Source: Dictyophora rubrovolvata (lineage: Eukaryota; Basidiomycota; Agaricomycetes; Phallales; Phallaceae). Taken from it: a stretch of DNA of 64,000 nt. The position numbers were made by a program, and so were the translations under genes. Shown here in pieces: positions 1 to 11,395 of the stretch; position 1 is the stretch's first letter; each line of letters starts with the position of its first letter. A model generated the notes under the pieces. The model had not been told where the DNA came from. It saw nothing but the letters and a program-made list of their open reading frames with translations, and searched no databases. Where the stretch lies: positions 620,001 through 684,000 of the forward strand of contig CP114127.1 in NCBI GenBank assembly GCA_029959195.1, read 5' to 3'.

Positions 1-106
1 GTTGTCCCTGCTCGAGATGGGCAGCGACCTTGGTGCATACTTTCCATGTTTTGGTGAGCGAGTCGCCGTCGTTCATGTTGTGAAAGGCGACAAAAGACTT
101 GTTGCC
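1..106 (-). CDS. Partial exon of a GATA/AreA-associated-domain protein
   Basis: An internal exon runs off the left edge on the minus strand. A clean splice acceptor (tttccag) sits just above position 106. The only frame without a stop reads about 35 residues with the pattern DSLTKTWKVCTKV followed by HLEQGQ. This resembles the N-terminal 'GATA-like nitrogen regulatory AreA' domain (PF08550), whose usual core is a Trp/Val/Cys helix followed by RLENLSWR; here the window ends just before that motif. Members of this family are fungal regulatory proteins, some with GATA zinc fingers. The upstream exon was not placed with confidence: an ATG on the minus strand near position 223 opens a short frame, but its phase does not fit a simple join. 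Family assignment rests on a short motif and is tentative. Confidence 0.5.
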
Positions 107-3100
107 CTGGAAAAGAGAGCAAAATAAAAATATATAAATCACGGCATGAATATGGGGCTTTTAAAAGAAAAACAAAGGCAGCAGGCAACGTGCCTTGAAC
201 TTGAGAATGAAGGGCGCCATGGCTTAATTATGAAAAGTAACGTCTTGAAAAAGAATCAGCAGCACGAACACACTCGAAAGAATAAAAACGTAAAATCGAT
301 GGTTGAGAGAGAACGAAAAGGATGGTGATGAAGGAGGTCTGGCGTGAAAAAGAAAAAAAGAAAAAAAAAACTCAAAGAAAATATTGGCCTCGAGTTATGT
401 TCCGAAGTGGGAATCTCCGGCGCTTCTTTGCACTGCACAGCACGTTGCAATTCAGGCTCGAACCAATTCGGAAGAATGATGACTAATTTACGCGCAAAAT
501 CTTTTCAGAAAATTATGGAAATTAATTTTCGGTCCAAAATATCTCGATATCCCCGTGACATCAGGTGTAAATTAAAAAAAGACAGTATCGTGTCTAATTC
601 CCGCACCGAATTTTCCGACCAACGACAAATTAGTTAACAACACGTTCCCCGGCCATGCAACTTTTGTAAATGTCAGCTAGCTAGCGGCTCGGCCATCATT
701 CCTGCAATATACAATATATTTTTTGGACAGCAAGATGTCATTCATTCAATGCTCGAGTGAGAACATACACCTTGTGCCGTGGTGGGGAGGCTTACGTTCG
801 TTCTTGCCCATTCCCGGCAAATGCAGGAAGTTAGTCTTGCAGGGACACCCATGCAATACATACCCATATCCATATCCATATCCTCTCTTGAATCTTATCT
901 ATTTCGCTTCCCAGATGGCAAGGGGGGGGAACTCTTCAAAGATCTACCACGTTGCCAGTAGTACTTACTCCATCTGATCATCCCTAAACGGCTAGCTGGC
1001 GGAAGGGAAGAGAAAGGTTAAGCCTTTGTTGTTCAATTCAATCCTCGCCCCCCTTCACGACTCCCAAGTCGTCTTCTGTCAGGCGCGGTGGGAATTCACC
1101 CGGTCACTCGCGACGTCTAAATATGAAATTACTTCGGATAGCGAACCCCTCGACTACTATCCCCATCAAAAATATGTCATCGCGCTATTGTATTCCTTGC
1201 GAACACGAAGCTGCCATTCCGTAATATTAAACCGTTTATATATATTCGCACCCTTCCTCTCGAAAAGTTCTTGTTGTGTTCAATTAAGCCAACACCAGAT
1301 TTAATACAATATTCGAAACCTCTTAAATGGCTCACACAATGATCTTTCCTGGAGAGGTGCCTTTACCTCATGGCGAGGGAGATGGATAAACTCACCATGT
1401 GTGCGTGCGGGGTAGACTTGCAACATATCAATAGAACTCTGCCCTGTAATATCAACAAACCGTAATGGCAGAATCCGACGACTTGTGAAATCCGTTATCA
1501 GCAAGGCAGTTATGTAGTAAGTTTACCACGGATTGATATTCTTTCTTTGTAAGGGGCGTGGACTGGTTATCTCTCTCAATGACCGGTTGCCCGACGTCGT
1601 CTTCTCAGGTTAGAAGTCTCAAAAATGCACTACTAGGTTCAAGGACTGACTAATAACGGATACTGATACGTAGCCTTCCAAGGGAAAAAGCCACAGTTAT
1701 ATTAAATTCACGTGCATATTCTCATGCAATCAATTGATTGTGATTGCGCAACTCAAGTCAGAAGGGGTCTAGTCCCCGAATTGTTATGAGTCACTGGTCA
1801 GGCAGTGGATCGCCAGCACGGATGGATCAAAGCCTTCGCGTCCCTCGTTCATATGGAGGTACCAAATGGCAAATCCACCATTATCTAGGCACTATCGTTT
1901 CACGCACGAGAAAGATGTTTGTTCCATGAAATAATTCCGAGGGTGATAGATGGAAGAGCTTCGTTTCTAAATTAAACCGGCATGCCAGGGTCCTTACCAA
2001 AGTCCAAGTTGGCCAAGCCGGTGGTAAGTTGTAACTCGAAAGCCTCCAATCCATAACAGGTAAACTGTGCAATTGAAAAAAACAACAGGTCGGTTTGAGG
2101 CGTTCTGTTCAGGCATGGTGATGACAGATGCAAAAGAAGTGCGGGGTAAAGGGATCGATCGCATCGTCATCATCATCATCATCATCATCTCAAAGTACCC
2201 ATTTGCATGCACTAAAATAATGAATAATGATACACACCTCAAGTGCGTGTTCAAAAAGAAGGTTGTCGGCATTGGAGATTGGCCAGAAATGCCGGGTATT
2301 AGCTTCAAGCGTTTGTAATCTCGGAGAATGTCTACCAAAAGAGACAGCAGAAATCGGAAGTTTGCGTACAAAACGTGGGGGACCCGTGTCGACATGAAGG
2401 TCCTATCTCGCAGCATTCCTCAAAAAAAGGAAGAGACCTCGATTTCGTTGCACTAGACCTTTCTGGTTATCCATTCATTGAATTGTGCATACGCTCCCTC
2501 GATTTTTTTTGATGATTCGACGAACCCTAAACATTCAGTAAGCATGAGTAAATCTTGTAACGCAAAAGAGCATTGTTGTTTGCATGCCGAGTTAACTACC
2601 TTTGAGGGATCGCGGTGTTCGAAGCTTCTCCTCCATAGCCACTTTTGAGAGAAGCAATGATGGAGAGTAACTTGAAGTTCTTACTGGCAGCCGATACCAC
2701 TAATAGCAACTAACGTCATAGAACCTCCAGAAATACTTCCCGATAAAGCAAAGATTAAAATTAATCGAACCTTGTCGGATGCGAAAGATACAGTCATGTA
2801 AATTTTAATCTGACTCTGACACACACTCGCTTGACATTTTAGGGATTGGTAATTTGTATAGAATGGGAAAATTACTGAATCCGATGTTGAAGACTCGACG
2901 AGAACCTTTTACACGAATATTCCCTGAATTCTGAATTCAATGATCAATGACCACAATTTCCTTCTATACTTCCGAAATTATTATTGCGAGCTACGGAGTT
3001 CTCATGAAAATTGATGGAGAGAAAGAGAACTGGCACGAAACAGCTTAATTAACGCGTTGTAGACCGCTGTGTGCGCTCCGTTCGCTTATTATAAACCCTT

Positions 3101-4180
3101 TTTAGTCACCGTTGTGTCACATCATTCAATTTTTGGTGCGCGTGCCTTGAACTTTAACTTTTTCATTTTGCGCGCTCACGTAACACGCAAAGAAGGGTAC
3201 GCCGAAATACAGAAAAATCAGGAAACAAGAAACACACACACACTCAGCTATTTTTTTTAGCTGGAAATCCCATCAAACTGATATTCTTTCTCCTTGTGGT
3301 CATCGTTGTTCTGTAATTCTGTTTTTTTTTTTGCACCACTATCACCGAGTTTTGATTTTGTTGTTGCGTGGTACCACTGATAACTCGCACGTGCGACTGT
3401 GATTCGATGCTCGATGCCGTCAGTAGCCTCTAAACGTGGAGACGTGGAGACGACCTGTGTCTGCAAATTTCCCGTGTTATTTTCTGATTGGCTGTCTGGA
3501 CTGTTTCGACAATACCTTCAATGTCTTCGTGGATTCCCGGTACCAACAACACCGGTACCCCATGATGCCGCGCCTTGGGAAAAAACATACACCACCGTTG
3601 GCAAACAGCTGTCAAATGACTCTATCTGACATTGGAGCGTATTATTAAACTGTTTCAGGTATATGTAATATTATATTACGGACAAAAGTATATTTCCTGA
3701 AAGAAATGACTACTACGCTAAAATTGGCGTAGAATCGTAGTGATACCTATCAAACTTGGATGAGATAGTATAAGGAATGAATGTACTATCTAATCTAACT
3801 CGGAAGACCGCACTTCTGTAGTAACAGCAAGGAAGCAATAATAACAATAATACAAGAATTGCAACAAAGATTCAGGGGCGTGTGCTGAACCCTTGTGCTA
3901 GTTCAGTCAGAACGCAGGCTTCGGAAATGTGCAACTCATCCATGGTTTTAATCAACCCCGGACATTTGGATATTCCCAGCAACAGAAAAGTCAATCAAGG
4001 GATATGCACTTTGATTATGGACCATATGCTCAGCCTTCAGCACAGTGAAGTTGATAGTTGATAGAGCTGCAGTGCGATTGATGATCTTAGCCATACCACT
4101 GGTACCTATGTACATCAATAATGGCGTCATTGCAATTTTTGCCTAATGAATTACATACCTCGCAGACCTTTCAAGGCCAT
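107..4180. other. Long stretch with no recognised gene
   Basis: About 4 kb without a gene I can support. It holds only short open frames with no family motif. A (CAT)n-type microsatellite lies at about 2161-2190, and polypurine and poly-T runs are scattered through it. The 5' exons of the gene at the left edge probably lie within the first few hundred bases. Confidence 0.5.
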
Positions 4181-5960
4181 CCTGACTATGGACCCGCATA
4201 AATAGCTCAGAACGATCATTAAGAACGATACATCTTCGGAGTGATGCGGTCAGCAAGCTTTCCATATCGCGTGTATTCGTTTTCGAGTGCGCGTTCACAA
4301 CCTTGCTGAGCTAGTTTGATCACCAAGCCCCGTTGCGTCCACTTTGCTTGGCTGAAGTAAGACTCCTTTGAAGACACAGTCACTTGTGCCAATAAAAGAC
4401 GTTGCGACGGGTATGGATGAACATCCTGCCCGCAAAGGTAGGGAGATCGACAGTAACAGAGTTTGTCTTGAGAAAAGATCCAAGTTGAGCTAATGGAATG
4501 GAAAAGGGTTGTTTACCCTCACTGTGAGCATTCTAGACTCGATGTCTGGCGAAACACGGTCTTCGGAATCGTCGTTCGTTGCCAGAAGATCCCAATGGAA
4601 CTGATACACGGTCCACAACGCCGGGATCCACCACATCCACGTCGTGTAACAAATCAAAGACAGGGTCCGTCCATGGCGAGTGGTGAGGAAATGAAGGTGC
4701 AGGATCGCAAATCTTTTTTCTCTCGACTCTAATGATATACATCGTGTTGTCATCGTGTATGACGCACCAGTTTATTCCGTGGGATATCATGAAAAAGGAG
4801 AGCTGGCAAAGAGCACTTCAAAAGGTAGCTGCTGTGATGAATGAATGAATGCCTTTACTTTGAAAATGGTGGCTCGCAGGCCCCGCCGTTTTTGCGTATC
4901 GAAGCTTCCCAAAATGGATTCGAGGTTTGACGGGGTATGTACAATGCTTCCCAAATACGACGGGAGACATATCTTCCCAGGCTATGAGTCCGCTATCGTC
5001 CTTACGGACGGGCCTGTCAACGATCACGCGCACGTTTAAGTTGCCTTCTTTGACTTCCGGCTCGGCGTCGCAGTCACAGCCCAAACTTCTAACCAAAGTG
5101 TGATACATACATATCCGGATTTGCCACAAAGTAACCTCTCTGGCAAGCACGTAATGTGCAGAATCGCGAATAAGCTCGTTGTAACACGGCCTTGAATACT
5201 GAAATGACTAAAGGCCGATGAGACGGTTGCACCTCGGAACAGGAACATGAGATTGTGATGCATTCGCGAGGTCTGCAATGCCCCTACAAGGCCAGCCTCA
5301 GGACGATTGATGACAGCCGGCGGAGAGTCGAGAGAAGCTTCACGGTAAGATTAAATTGGTCCATACTGCCCACTTTGTTTGCAGGTATTGAGGAGGTTTC
5401 GAAGAGTCTCGTCTCATCCGGTAACGGCCTTGCTACTGTTCAATCCACGAATTTGAAATCAAGGTCACAGCCGTGTGCCCTCGGTATTCGGAGTATTAGT
5501 GCCCAAAGGCCATCGTTAAACGTTAAACCCTTGGCTGTAAAAGAAGCTGTAGCTCTGATGGCAGTAGATGGCATCGTCCAAATCGGTGTCCATCATTGAG
5601 AGCAGATTATATAAGCATGATATACCAAGGAAAGTCCAGGCATAATAATAAATACGTGCTGGACTACATTCATCACTTCTCCTTGACAGCGAGACAAATG
5701 ATTTTGTTGAGACTCGTATCCCTGGCCTTCTCCCTATAATATGCTCAATAACATTGGCGGTACGAGTATCACGGAACGACCGTGACTTACATAGCTTCTC
5801 AGTTCTTCCTTCTTGCAGAAAGAAGCTTTGTTGTTTGGTACGCCGAGCAAGTGACAAAAAGAGGAAAGCCCAAACTGGAAATCGGTCATCAAATTTGAAT
5901 TTGTGAAAGGTGTCGGTCCGGAAACGAATTCGTCCTGATAGTAATGCCCTTGTCAACGTA
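4180..5960 (-). pseudogene. Decayed multi-exon gene of unknown family
   Basis: Several minus-strand blocks look like protein-coding exons but do not join into one frame. About 5560-5430 reads a good frame (FNDGLWALILRIPR) that meets a single in-frame TGA where a Trp codon would fit (FVD-stop-TVARPLPDE), then continues to about 5341. About 5190-4830 reads VREVTLWQIRICMYHTLVRSL-like sequence and an acidic/basic block. About 4790-4540 reads HGINWCVIHDDNTMYIIRVE. About 4480-4200 reads TVDLPTFAGRMFIHTRR and, after a possible short intron, AKWTQRGLVIKLAQQGCE, ending at a stop near 4205. Candidate introns (gtgagg...attag, gtaagt...tatag) lie between them. I do not recognise the family. The mixture of good coding blocks with a nonsense codon and phase conflicts suggests a degenerated host gene. 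Wrong intron choices on my part could account for some of the conflicts. Confidence 0.35.
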
Positions 5961-6723
5961 TTCAGTTCAAGAAAGACTTTGACTCATCATATACATATGC
6001 AACTGGCTTTTGGTTCTTTCGGATATGAAATGAATGTGTCAAATCTTCTCTACGACTGGTTTTGAAGCGTTAGCGAAGGACATTTAACCATCTTTATTTG
6101 AGTGGCGCGACGATTCTCCGAAATTCGAAGGTTGCAATTTGAACCATGTAAGGCACGTTTTCCTTGCTTCTTCGTTCACTAATTATATGTCATCCATATG
6201 AGCTGTAACATTCCAATGACTTGAATTCTTGAATAGGTGTACAATTCGCACTGCAAACCCGTAGTGACTGTTGTAAGTAATGATAGTTTTTTTCTCTCCA
6301 ATCCAGCGAGCGAATCAGTAGGCTTTTATGGGATGAGGCGTTTGCTTTAAACGGCGTAGTCGCTGCGGGGATGGCCCTCCTCGATTCTCCACATCAATTA
6401 GACAGACTTCGAGTTCCACGTCAAATGCAGTCCAAGTTGCTGTGTGAATACACGTTTTTTCCGATAAAACTGCACCATAGGTGTTCACGTATATTCCAAG
6501 AAAAACGGAGGCCGATAGTCATTACAGTAGATATAAAGAGAGAATACATGAACAAAAGACAATAAGTTGAAAAACTGAAAGTTTTGGAGAATTTGGCCCC
6601 GCGGTGAACAACCCGGCTTGGCGGATGACGTAAACGTCGAACAACTTGAAAGCCAACGCAGCGCCGCGCCCTGCGCAATTGACGGTGAAAACCCAATGCT
6701 ACATCGAAAAGTCTAAAGGTTTT

Positions 6724-9700
6724 ATGTCCGACATCCCATTACGTTCACTCAAGGGTCGGAAATTCTATAGAAAAAGTGGTTACCAAGCGCTCAACGCGGA
6801 GGAGGACAACGTCAGCGATCCCTCGCCGGTCAACATTCAGGCTCAGAATAGGACTAGAACTCACGCAAACGGCGATAATTCCACTTCAAGACCTAGATCC
6901 AGCATGACCGCCGCTCGTTCGGCTGCCACTGCTGCTGCATCGAGCTCTAATGCCAGGAAAAAGGGAAAGGCGAGGCAGCAGTATTATCCAGATAATGACA
7001 TGGAAGAGGAGGAGGAGACGCTTCTGAGGAGGGAGCCTGATGAAGAAGAGGTAGAATCTGCAACGACTGGACGCGAAGGCTCTGTGAAGTCTCAGTCTAC
7101 AGCAGTGGACGTAGGTTTTCTCATCATCATTTTGCGTGGATTACGCCTTGATTCGTCATTGCAGCGCACGAGTGTTATGGCCCCAACAGTGACTAAAGAC
7201 AAGTCTCGTACCATTCCATTGCGGCCACCAGGTGAGCAACACGCATCATACATATCAAACCTTAATTAAAGATCCTATAGATAAATTGCGGAATAAGTTT
7301 CCTCAAAACATGGTCCGGAACCAGAAATACAATTTATTCACCTTTCTTCCTCTGGTGCTATACGAACAATTCAAATTCTTTTTTAACCTATATTTTCTCC
7401 TTGTGGCGTTATCTCAATTCATTCCTGCATTAAAGACCGGTAAATAAGTTTTTGGTTCCTTCACACATTTTATAGCCGTTAATTGACATGCACGAAAAAC
7501 AGGATTCATCATAACTTATTTCGCACCTTTAGTGTTCGTCCTTGTGGTGACAATTGGAAAAGAAGCTCATGACGACTGGAAACGAAATCAACGAGACCGA
7601 GAAGCAAACTCAGCTAAATATCTTATTCTGGAACCCTCGGTGTCTAGTGTACGAGACGGTGTACCCCCTACAAAAGCAGTCCCGAGCTCTAAGCTAAAAG
7701 TAGGAGATCTTGTGCTATTGGAGAAGAATCAACGAGTACCAGCCGACCTCATTCTCCTGCGTACATCAGATTCATCGGGAACTTGTTTCGTTCGTACAGA
7801 CCAATTAGATGGAGAGACGGATTGGAAGCTGCGGGTCGCTGTTCCTTCTTGCCAACAATTGTCTGAAGACCGAGACTTATTAGAGGTAGAAGCAGAAGTT
7901 TACGGTAACATAACTCATTTTCACTTTCAAAGTTATTAATTACTCATTTTCATAATTTAGCTGATCCACCTACCAAGGACATTCATACCTTTATCGGCAC
8001 TTTCTCGATGCACACCAGCCCAACCACATTAGCCGAGCATGCGCGCGATGTACCTTTGCAGCCCAAAGTTGAGCCCTTAACAGCTGAAAACGTATTATGG
8101 GCAAATACCGTGCTAGCCGCTGGTTCTGCAGTTGGTTTTGTTATTTACACAGGCTCGGAGACACGCGCAGTAATGAACACTAGTCATCCTGAAACAAAAG
8201 TCGGTTTACTTGACCTTGAGATTAACAGACTTTCAAAGGTACTGCCTAATACCCAGTTATTCCTGTCATATCTCTATCTCAATTTTTTTTTCAATTCACG
8301 CGTTCACGTAGATTTTATGTGCCGTCACATTTGCATTGTCAATTCTTCTTGTTGCCTTGAACGGGTTTCGAGGGACATGGTATATATATGTCTTCCGTTT
8401 CCTAATCTTGTTTTCTTCCATTATTCCTATCAGGTAAGACCACTTCAAGGCAATTATGCCCTAACAAGTGTACTAAGCAACTATGTTAGTTTGCGGGTAA
8501 ATCTGGATATGGGAAAGACCCTTTATGCCCATTCGATAATGAAGGATAGTGAAATACCTGGGACAATCGTCAGGACCAGCACACTTCCGGAAGAACTCGG
8601 ACGGATTGAGTATTTGCTAAGTGACAAGACGGGAACTTTAACCCAAAACGGTGAACTTTGCCTTATGTCACCTTGAAGGATCTCTTTATTAATACCGCTC
8701 AGAAATGGAGATGAAGAAGCTTCATATGGGAACGATCGCGTATGGCGCGGATTCAATGGATGAAGTCGCACATCAACTAGCTACTGCATTTGGTACCGGT
8801 GAAAACGGTCAGTCCAAACTCTGTTCTAGTAATTAACTCCTTCTTTTAACTTCGCACAGTTCCTAGTAAACTCCAAACAGGCTTCCAATTAGCGAGCCGG
8901 GGAAGGCGAGATATATCAGCTCGTGTTAGAGATGTGGTCATTAGTCTGGCTTTATGTCACAATGTATGTGCTTTCCAACGAAACAAATCCAGTATACTTG
9001 TTAACGGGTCTTGTCTTAAAGGTTACACCGGTAACTAACGACGATGGGACAGTAACATACCAAGCTTCCTCTCCCGATGAAGTTGCTATTGTGAAGTGGA
9101 CTGAATCCGTCGGTTTGACGTTGGTATTCCGTGACCGCCATAAGATGGAGCTACAAACCGTCGATGGATCTCGCGTAACATTCGACATTCTGGATATATT
9201 CCCATTCACATCCGAATCGAAACGCATGGGCATTGTGGTTCGAGATACAACAACCGACGAGATCACCTTTTTGCAGAAAGGGGCCGATGTCGTAATGTCT
9301 AAAATTGTCCAGCGAAATGATTGGCTAGAAGAGGAGTGTGCAAATATGGCGCGCGAGGGTTTGAGGACGCTCGTTATTAGTAGGAGACGGCTTAATGCGG
9401 ACTCGTACGAATCGTTCAAGAGTGACTATCACAATGCCAGTATCAGTTTGCAAAATCGAAACGAAGCGATGGCGGAGGTTGTGAAGCGTCATTTAGAGCA
9501 TGATCTCGAACTGCTTGGTTTGACAGGCGTTGAAGACAAGTTACAGGATGATGTTAAATCGACCTTGGAGCTATTGCGTAATGCCGGAATCAAAATTTGG
9601 ATGCTCACGGGTGATAAAATTGAGACGGCTACGTGTATTGCTATCTCGACCAAACTGGTTGCGAGACACCAGTACATTCATCAGGTTGCAAAACGTATGT

Positions 9701-11128
9701 TCAGCTGTATCTTCTGATTGGGTTTAGTTCATATTAACGAATATTTTTAGTATCTTCCTCGGATGCTGCCCGAAACGAGTTGGAGCTCTTACAGTCCAAA
9801 CCTGATTGCTGTCTAGTCATTGACGGAGATTCTTTGCAGGTTGATATCATAATCATCTTGTCGTAATCCAGCCCTTTTTTAACGGGTTTTTTCAGCTATA
9901 CTTCAACCTTTTCAGGACAGAATTTATCGAGATCGCTACCAAGCTACCTACAGTTGTCGCATGTCGATGTTCACCCACTCAAAAAGCTGACGTCGCTCGT
10001 TTAATCCGTCATTATACCAAAAAACGTGTTTGCTGTATTGGAGATGGAGGAAACGATGTCAGCATGATCCAAGCAGCGGATGTCGGTATGTCTCTTTGTT
10101 TCATGCATGCATTGCGAGTCAAGAGGATGATGGTCTTATCCTTTTCGCCAGGCATCGGCATAGTCGGCAAAGAAGGCAAACAAGCGTCACTGGCCGCAGA
10201 TTTTTCTCTAGCCCAATTCAGCCACATAACAAAACTTCTTTTATGGCATGGTCGGAACTCGTACAAACGTTCAGCGAAATTAGCTCAATTTGTAATTCAC
10301 CGTGGCCTCATTATTTCGATCATGCAAGCCGTGTTTTCTGCTATATTTTATTTCGCTCCCATTGCTTTGTATCAAGGCTGGCTGATGATGGGTTATGCTA
10401 CGGTCTATACGATGGCTCCTGTCTTTTCGTTGGTTCTTGACCGGGATGTCAGTGAAGATGTTGCGCTGCTTTATCCGGAGCTCTATAAGGAACTGACCAA
10501 GGTAGGAAGGTGCAAAAGATACCTCTTTAATTCACGGATCTCACCTCTTTGTCAGGGTCGAGCATTATCGTTCAAAACCTTCTTCATATGGCTAACCATC
10601 AGTGTCTATCAAGGTATTCTTACTATAACAAAAGACGGAAATAAGACATTCATAACTTATTTTCTAGGCGGTGCTATTATGATAATGTGCTTATTACTGT
10701 TCGAAAACGAGTTCCTGAATATTGTCGCCATCTCTTTTACCGCGCTCATACTGAATGAGCTGATCATGGTCGCTTTGGAAATTACGACATGGTAAGTAGA
10801 GGTCTAGCTTTTTAACAAAAAGCAAGTTGGTCGATTCAAATTTCGTTTTCTTTCGATTCAGGCATATATACATGGTTGTATCTGAGATTGTGACATTGAT
10901 ATTTTATGCTGTTAGTATGGCATTTTTACCCGAATACTTCGGTGCGCATCTCTTTTTTCACTCAGCAAGCTTCTTAGCCCATCCGTTCCTTTAGATCTGA
11001 CATTTGTCGTGTCCACTCGGTTCGCTTGGAAACTTGCTGTCGTAGTGGCAGTGAGCTCCTTGCCCCTATACATCTTCAAGCTCATACAACGACGAGTTGC
11101 ACCGTCGGCTTATAGTAAACTCATGTAA
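6724..11128 (+). CDS. NEO1: Neo1/ATP9-type P4 phospholipid flippase
   Basis: Seventeen exons: 6724-7110, 7165-7231, 7272-7439, 7503-7904, 7961-8238, 8312-8433, 8490-8650, 8703-8807, 8860-8963, 9022-9694, 9751-9839, 9896-10085, 10152-10501, 10556-10613, 10668-10791, 10862-10941 and 10995-11128. They give 1163 aa. P4 ATPases flip phospholipids from the lumenal or outer to the cytosolic leaflet. Neo1 acts in Golgi/endosomes without a Cdc50 partner. Seen here: the Neo1-type entry [14 protein letters not shown] before the first membrane pair, the DGET actuator motif (about 310), the DKTGT phosphorylation site (Asp520), the GDGGND hinge (about 902) and the C-terminal membrane helices. The final residues YSKLM resemble Neo1 C-termini. 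The first in-frame ATG is 6724. The exon after the membrane pair must read through a gt at 8380, because the downstream sequence encodes the conserved FLILFS helix. All phases sum correctly. The N-terminal 150 residues are low-complexity and family-variable. Confidence 0.95.
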
Positions 11129-11395
11129 TTTTTGTAATTTAACGTTCATAATTCAAAATACTCTCCATCTTCATCGCGCTTTTAACGTTTAGTGTATTTG
11201 ACTGTATCGAAGGACTATCTCGGAGTAAGATCAGGAAGGAAAGTAAAAAAGAAAGTAAGAAGAAAAAGGAACGAAAGAAAAGAGCATGGTAAGTCAAAAA
11301 AACGGACAGGGATATGAATAAGAGAGTGAGAGAGTACGAAGAGAGAAAGAATAAAAGAGAAAGGGAGGCGAGAGTGTTCGTTTCTTTTCCCTGTT
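11129..11395. other. Convergent 3' intergenic spacer, purine-rich
   Basis: A 267-bp spacer lies between the stop codons of the convergent flippase and NST1-like genes. From about 11222 to 11385 the plus strand is a near-continuous homopurine tract (GA-rich, with few pyrimidines). It must hold both 3' UTRs and polyadenylation signals. Confidence 0.6.

Noticed and set aside
6646-6723. Earlier start for the flippase
   Set aside because: The longer frame begins with TTG, not ATG; the first ATG in frame is 6724 and the sequence after it matches the expected N-terminus.
8380-8440. Intron starting at the gt at 8380 in the flippase
   Set aside because: Splicing there gives an immediate stop; reading through encodes the conserved FLILFS membrane segment, so the real donor is at 8434.
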